A stretch of 14,186 nt of DNA from UBA11957 sp963603285 (GTDB lineage: Bacteria > Bacillota > Clostridia > Lachnospirales > Lachnospiraceae). Shown in pieces: positions 13,065 through 14,186 of the stretch (the stretch's first letter is position 1; the number at the start of each line of letters is the position of its first letter). The notes beneath the pieces are model-generated. The model did no database searches. It was not told where the DNA came from and saw only the letters and a list, made by a program, of their open reading frames with translations. The stretch spans positions 1 through 14,186 of the forward strand of contig CAVCMG010000054.1 of the NCBI GenBank assembly GCA_963603285.1, written 5' to 3'. Made by a program: the position numbers and the translations under genes.

Positions 13065-13066
13065 AC

Positions 13067-13315
13067 GTGTCAAAAATTGATAAAATACTAGCAGACGTAA
13101 TGTGCGGAACTAAGGATAGAAATATTAGGTTTTCGGACATTCAGCAGCTTCTTGAGGTCTTAGGGTTTGCATACAGGGTGAAAGGTGACCATTTTATATA
13201 CTATAAACCCGATATCGATGAGATTATCAATATCCAACCAGACGGAAACAAGGCAAAACCATATCAAGTACGGCAAATCAGAGGCATTATTTTGAAATAT
13301 TGTTTGGAGGTGTAA
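13067..13315 (+). CDS. hicA: HicA family mRNA interferase toxin
   Basis: HicA toxins are small double-stranded-RNA-binding-fold ribonucleases that cut mRNA and stop growth unless held by HicB. The 82-residue protein shows the expected order: FSDIQQLLEVLGF, then the catalytic histidine loop as VKGDHFIYYK with H42, then IINIQPDGNKAKPYQVRQIRGII. The family usually has G-S-H; here it is G-D-H, so the serine is replaced. The start is GTG at 13067 with GAAAGG 10 bp upstream. hicB begins two bases after the stop, giving the usual toxin-first hicAB order. GC content and codon use are below those of the core genes, suggesting horizontal origin. The call is confident from both sequence and neighbour. 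Confidence 0.88.
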   Translation: MSKIDKILADVMCGTKDRNIRFSDIQQLLEVLGFAYRVKGDHFIYYKPDIDEIINIQPDGNKAKPYQVRQIRGIILKYCLEV

Positions 13316-13317
13316 GC

Positions 13318-13527
13318 ATGTACAAATACGAACGCATTATTTTTTGGTCAGAAAGTGACAAGAGATTCATTGTTGATGTGCCGGAGTTGCCCGGATGTAT
13401 GGCAGATGGTACTACAGCCACAGAGGCGTTAGAGAATGCGGAACAGGTTATACGGGAATGGATAGAAACCGCTGAAATGCTAGGCCGGGACATTCCGCAA
13501 CCTAAAGGCAGATTAGTATATGCTTAA
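13318..13527 (+). CDS. hicB: HicB family antitoxin, short form
   Basis: HicB antitoxins bind HicA through a partial RNase H-like fold. This 69-residue protein has the core pattern YERIIFWSESDKRFIVDVPELPGCMADG followed by the helix TTATEALENAEQVIREWIETA. It stops soon after (GRDIPQPKGRLVYA), without the helix-turn-helix or ribbon-helix-helix domain that longer HicB proteins use to bind their own promoter. The chosen ATG at 13318 has GGAGGT upstream; an earlier in-frame ATG at 13300 lies inside hicA and before that site. Short HicB forms are known, so this need not be a truncation. Autoregulation, if any, would need another protein. Confidence 0.88.
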   Translation: MYKYERIIFWSESDKRFIVDVPELPGCMADGTTATEALENAEQVIREWIETAEMLGRDIPQPKGRLVYA

Positions 13528-13579
13528 ATTATACGGTTTTTCTGTAACGGTCTTTATATAGTATCTGGAAAGTAGAAGA

Positions 13580-13597
13580 GGCAGCCCCGTGGCTGCC
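13580..13597. terminator. Hairpin between convergent genes
   Basis: GGCAGCC (13580-13586) and GGCTGCC (13591-13597) form a perfect 7-bp stem with a 4-nt loop. The plus-strand U run is only TTT after CCC; the minus strand is followed by TCTTCTACTTT. It may serve both hicB and the convergent hypothetical gene. Confidence 0.55.
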
Positions 13598-13614
13598 CCT
13601 TTGCATATGTGCTA

Positions 13615-14127
13615 TTATTTGCCTCTCTTGATACCCTCAACGACGAACCAGAAATAAAATTCAAGTGTTTCTTCCGAAATATCATATGTGTTAATCAGCT
13701 CTATCAATTTTCCTTTCCATGTTTCTCCGGTCATAGCATAATTATTTTTTTCTTTGGCTAATATGCTTTTAGACAGTCCGTGACTGTTCTCTGTAGGTGA
13801 TTCTTTCGCTGTATCATCTAATGCCGTTTCGTGTGGTGTTTCTTTCTGTGTTTCTTCAAGCAGCTTGTAACATTTGTAAATATAATCACGTGCAATATAG
13901 CAAAGCCATCTTATTTTTCCACAGTCCTCAAACCATTTTACTGAAAATTTCATATCTTTGCTTCGCTTTTCCTCTGGTAAACGCATATAAGCTAATGCCT
14001 TTTGCGGTGTTGGTTTGATATCATAGCCGCAATATGCGTCTATAAGTTCATCTATAGCCCCTTTTGCCATTTCTAACTCTGACAGGCTATGAAAAATGGT
14101 TTCATCTAACTCAAATTCTCGTGACAT
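13615..14127 (-). CDS. Hypothetical protein, 170 aa
   Basis: I do not recognise this protein. It appears to have two folded parts: an N-terminal mostly helical region (about residues 1-92, with aromatic and Cys-rich KWFEDCGKIRWLCYIARDYIY) and a C-terminal helical region (130-170, ending EFYFWFVVEGIKRGK), joined by a polar, disordered-looking linker (93-129) rich in Thr, Glu, Ser and Lys. There is no signal peptide or clear membrane helix. The ATG at 14127 lacks a good ribosome binding site; the frame is open at least to 14176, so the start is uncertain. A GATAAT at 14145-14140 on the minus strand could be a -10 giving a nearly leaderless mRNA. It is AT-rich and convergent to hicAB, typical of accessory DNA. 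Confidence 0.6.
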   Translation of the reverse strand: MSREFELDETIFHSLSELEMAKGAIDELIDAYCGYDIKPTPQKALAYMRLPEEKRSKDMKFSVKWFEDCGKIRWLCYIARDYIYKCYKLLEETQKETPHETALDDTAKESPTENSHGLSKSILAKEKNNYAMTGETWKGKLIELINTYDISEETLEFYFWFVVEGIKRGK

Positions 14128-14132
14128 TGTGT

Positions 14133-14186
14133 ATGAAGCATTATCTGGAAAATGATGAAACAGAGCTGCTGGCGCTTACAGAGGCA
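14133..14186 (+). CDS. Possible start of an ORF cut by the window end
   Basis: From an ATG at 14133 the frame is open to the edge, giving MKHYLENDETELLALTEA. The codons are richer in G and C than the neighbouring hypothetical gene. The frame is also open upstream and no clear ribosome binding site is visible. Eighteen codons are too few to judge; it would be divergent from the 170-residue gene. Confidence 0.2.
   Translation, partial: MKHYLENDETELLALTEA

Noticed and set aside
12680..14186. Second copy of the rpsI 3' end that would mark a complete integrated element
   Set aside because: I looked for a repeat of the TTCTCCAAGAGAT end in the right-hand tail and found none; any such copy would lie beyond the window.
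1..14186. CRISPR arrays, tRNA or rRNA genes
   Set aside because: No regularly spaced repeat series and no cloverleaf or rRNA-like stretch was seen in the intergenic regions.

Overview
The window looks like the chromosome of a Gram-positive clostridial gut-type bacterium, most likely a Lachnospiraceae member. The basis is the gene order tig-clpP-clpX-lon-ysxC followed by ecfA1-ecfA2-ecfT-truA-rplM-rpsI, the strong AGGAGG-type ribosome binding sites, and codon use and protein sequences of a moderate-GC Firmicute. This is inferred from content; no database search was possible.

Layout. (1) Positions 1-1060, minus strand: a terminator, a small XRE-type helix-turn-helix regulator and a CYTH-domain protein. 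(2) 1109-1790: a monocistronic DJ-1/PfpI-family gene with its own promoter and a near-perfect terminator. (3) 1845-8323: a protein quality-control block of trigger factor, ClpP, ClpX and Lon, then the ribosome-assembly GTPase YsxC. Lon has what looks like its own promoter, with a 21-bp perfect palindrome just upstream and a 10-bp stem at the start of the leader. (4) 8310-10807: ecfA1, ecfA2 and ecfT, the shared energising module for ECF vitamin transporters, translationally overlapping ysxC; no substrate-binding S component is present. (5) 10840-12763: truA, then rplM-rpsI, driven by a consensus promoter lying across the truA stop codon and a structured leader, closed by a strong terminator. 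(6) 12764-14186: a lower-GC accessory tail containing tandem 10-bp repeats, a strong promoter, a possible 42-codon hydrophobic ORF, a HicA-HicB toxin-antitoxin pair, and a convergent hypothetical gene.

How it works together. Regions 3-5 are housekeeping: nascent-chain folding (Tig), ATP-dependent proteolysis (ClpXP, Lon), ribosome assembly and components (YsxC, L13, S9), tRNA pseudouridylation (TruA) and micronutrient uptake energy (EcfAAT). Region 6 begins just after rpsI and looks like an insertion hot spot rather than part of the core cluster.

I found no clear large novel system. The best leads are the short elements: the palindrome and leader at lon, the ysxC/ecfA1 junction, the rplM leader, and the promoter plus small ORF plus HicAB unit next to rpsI.
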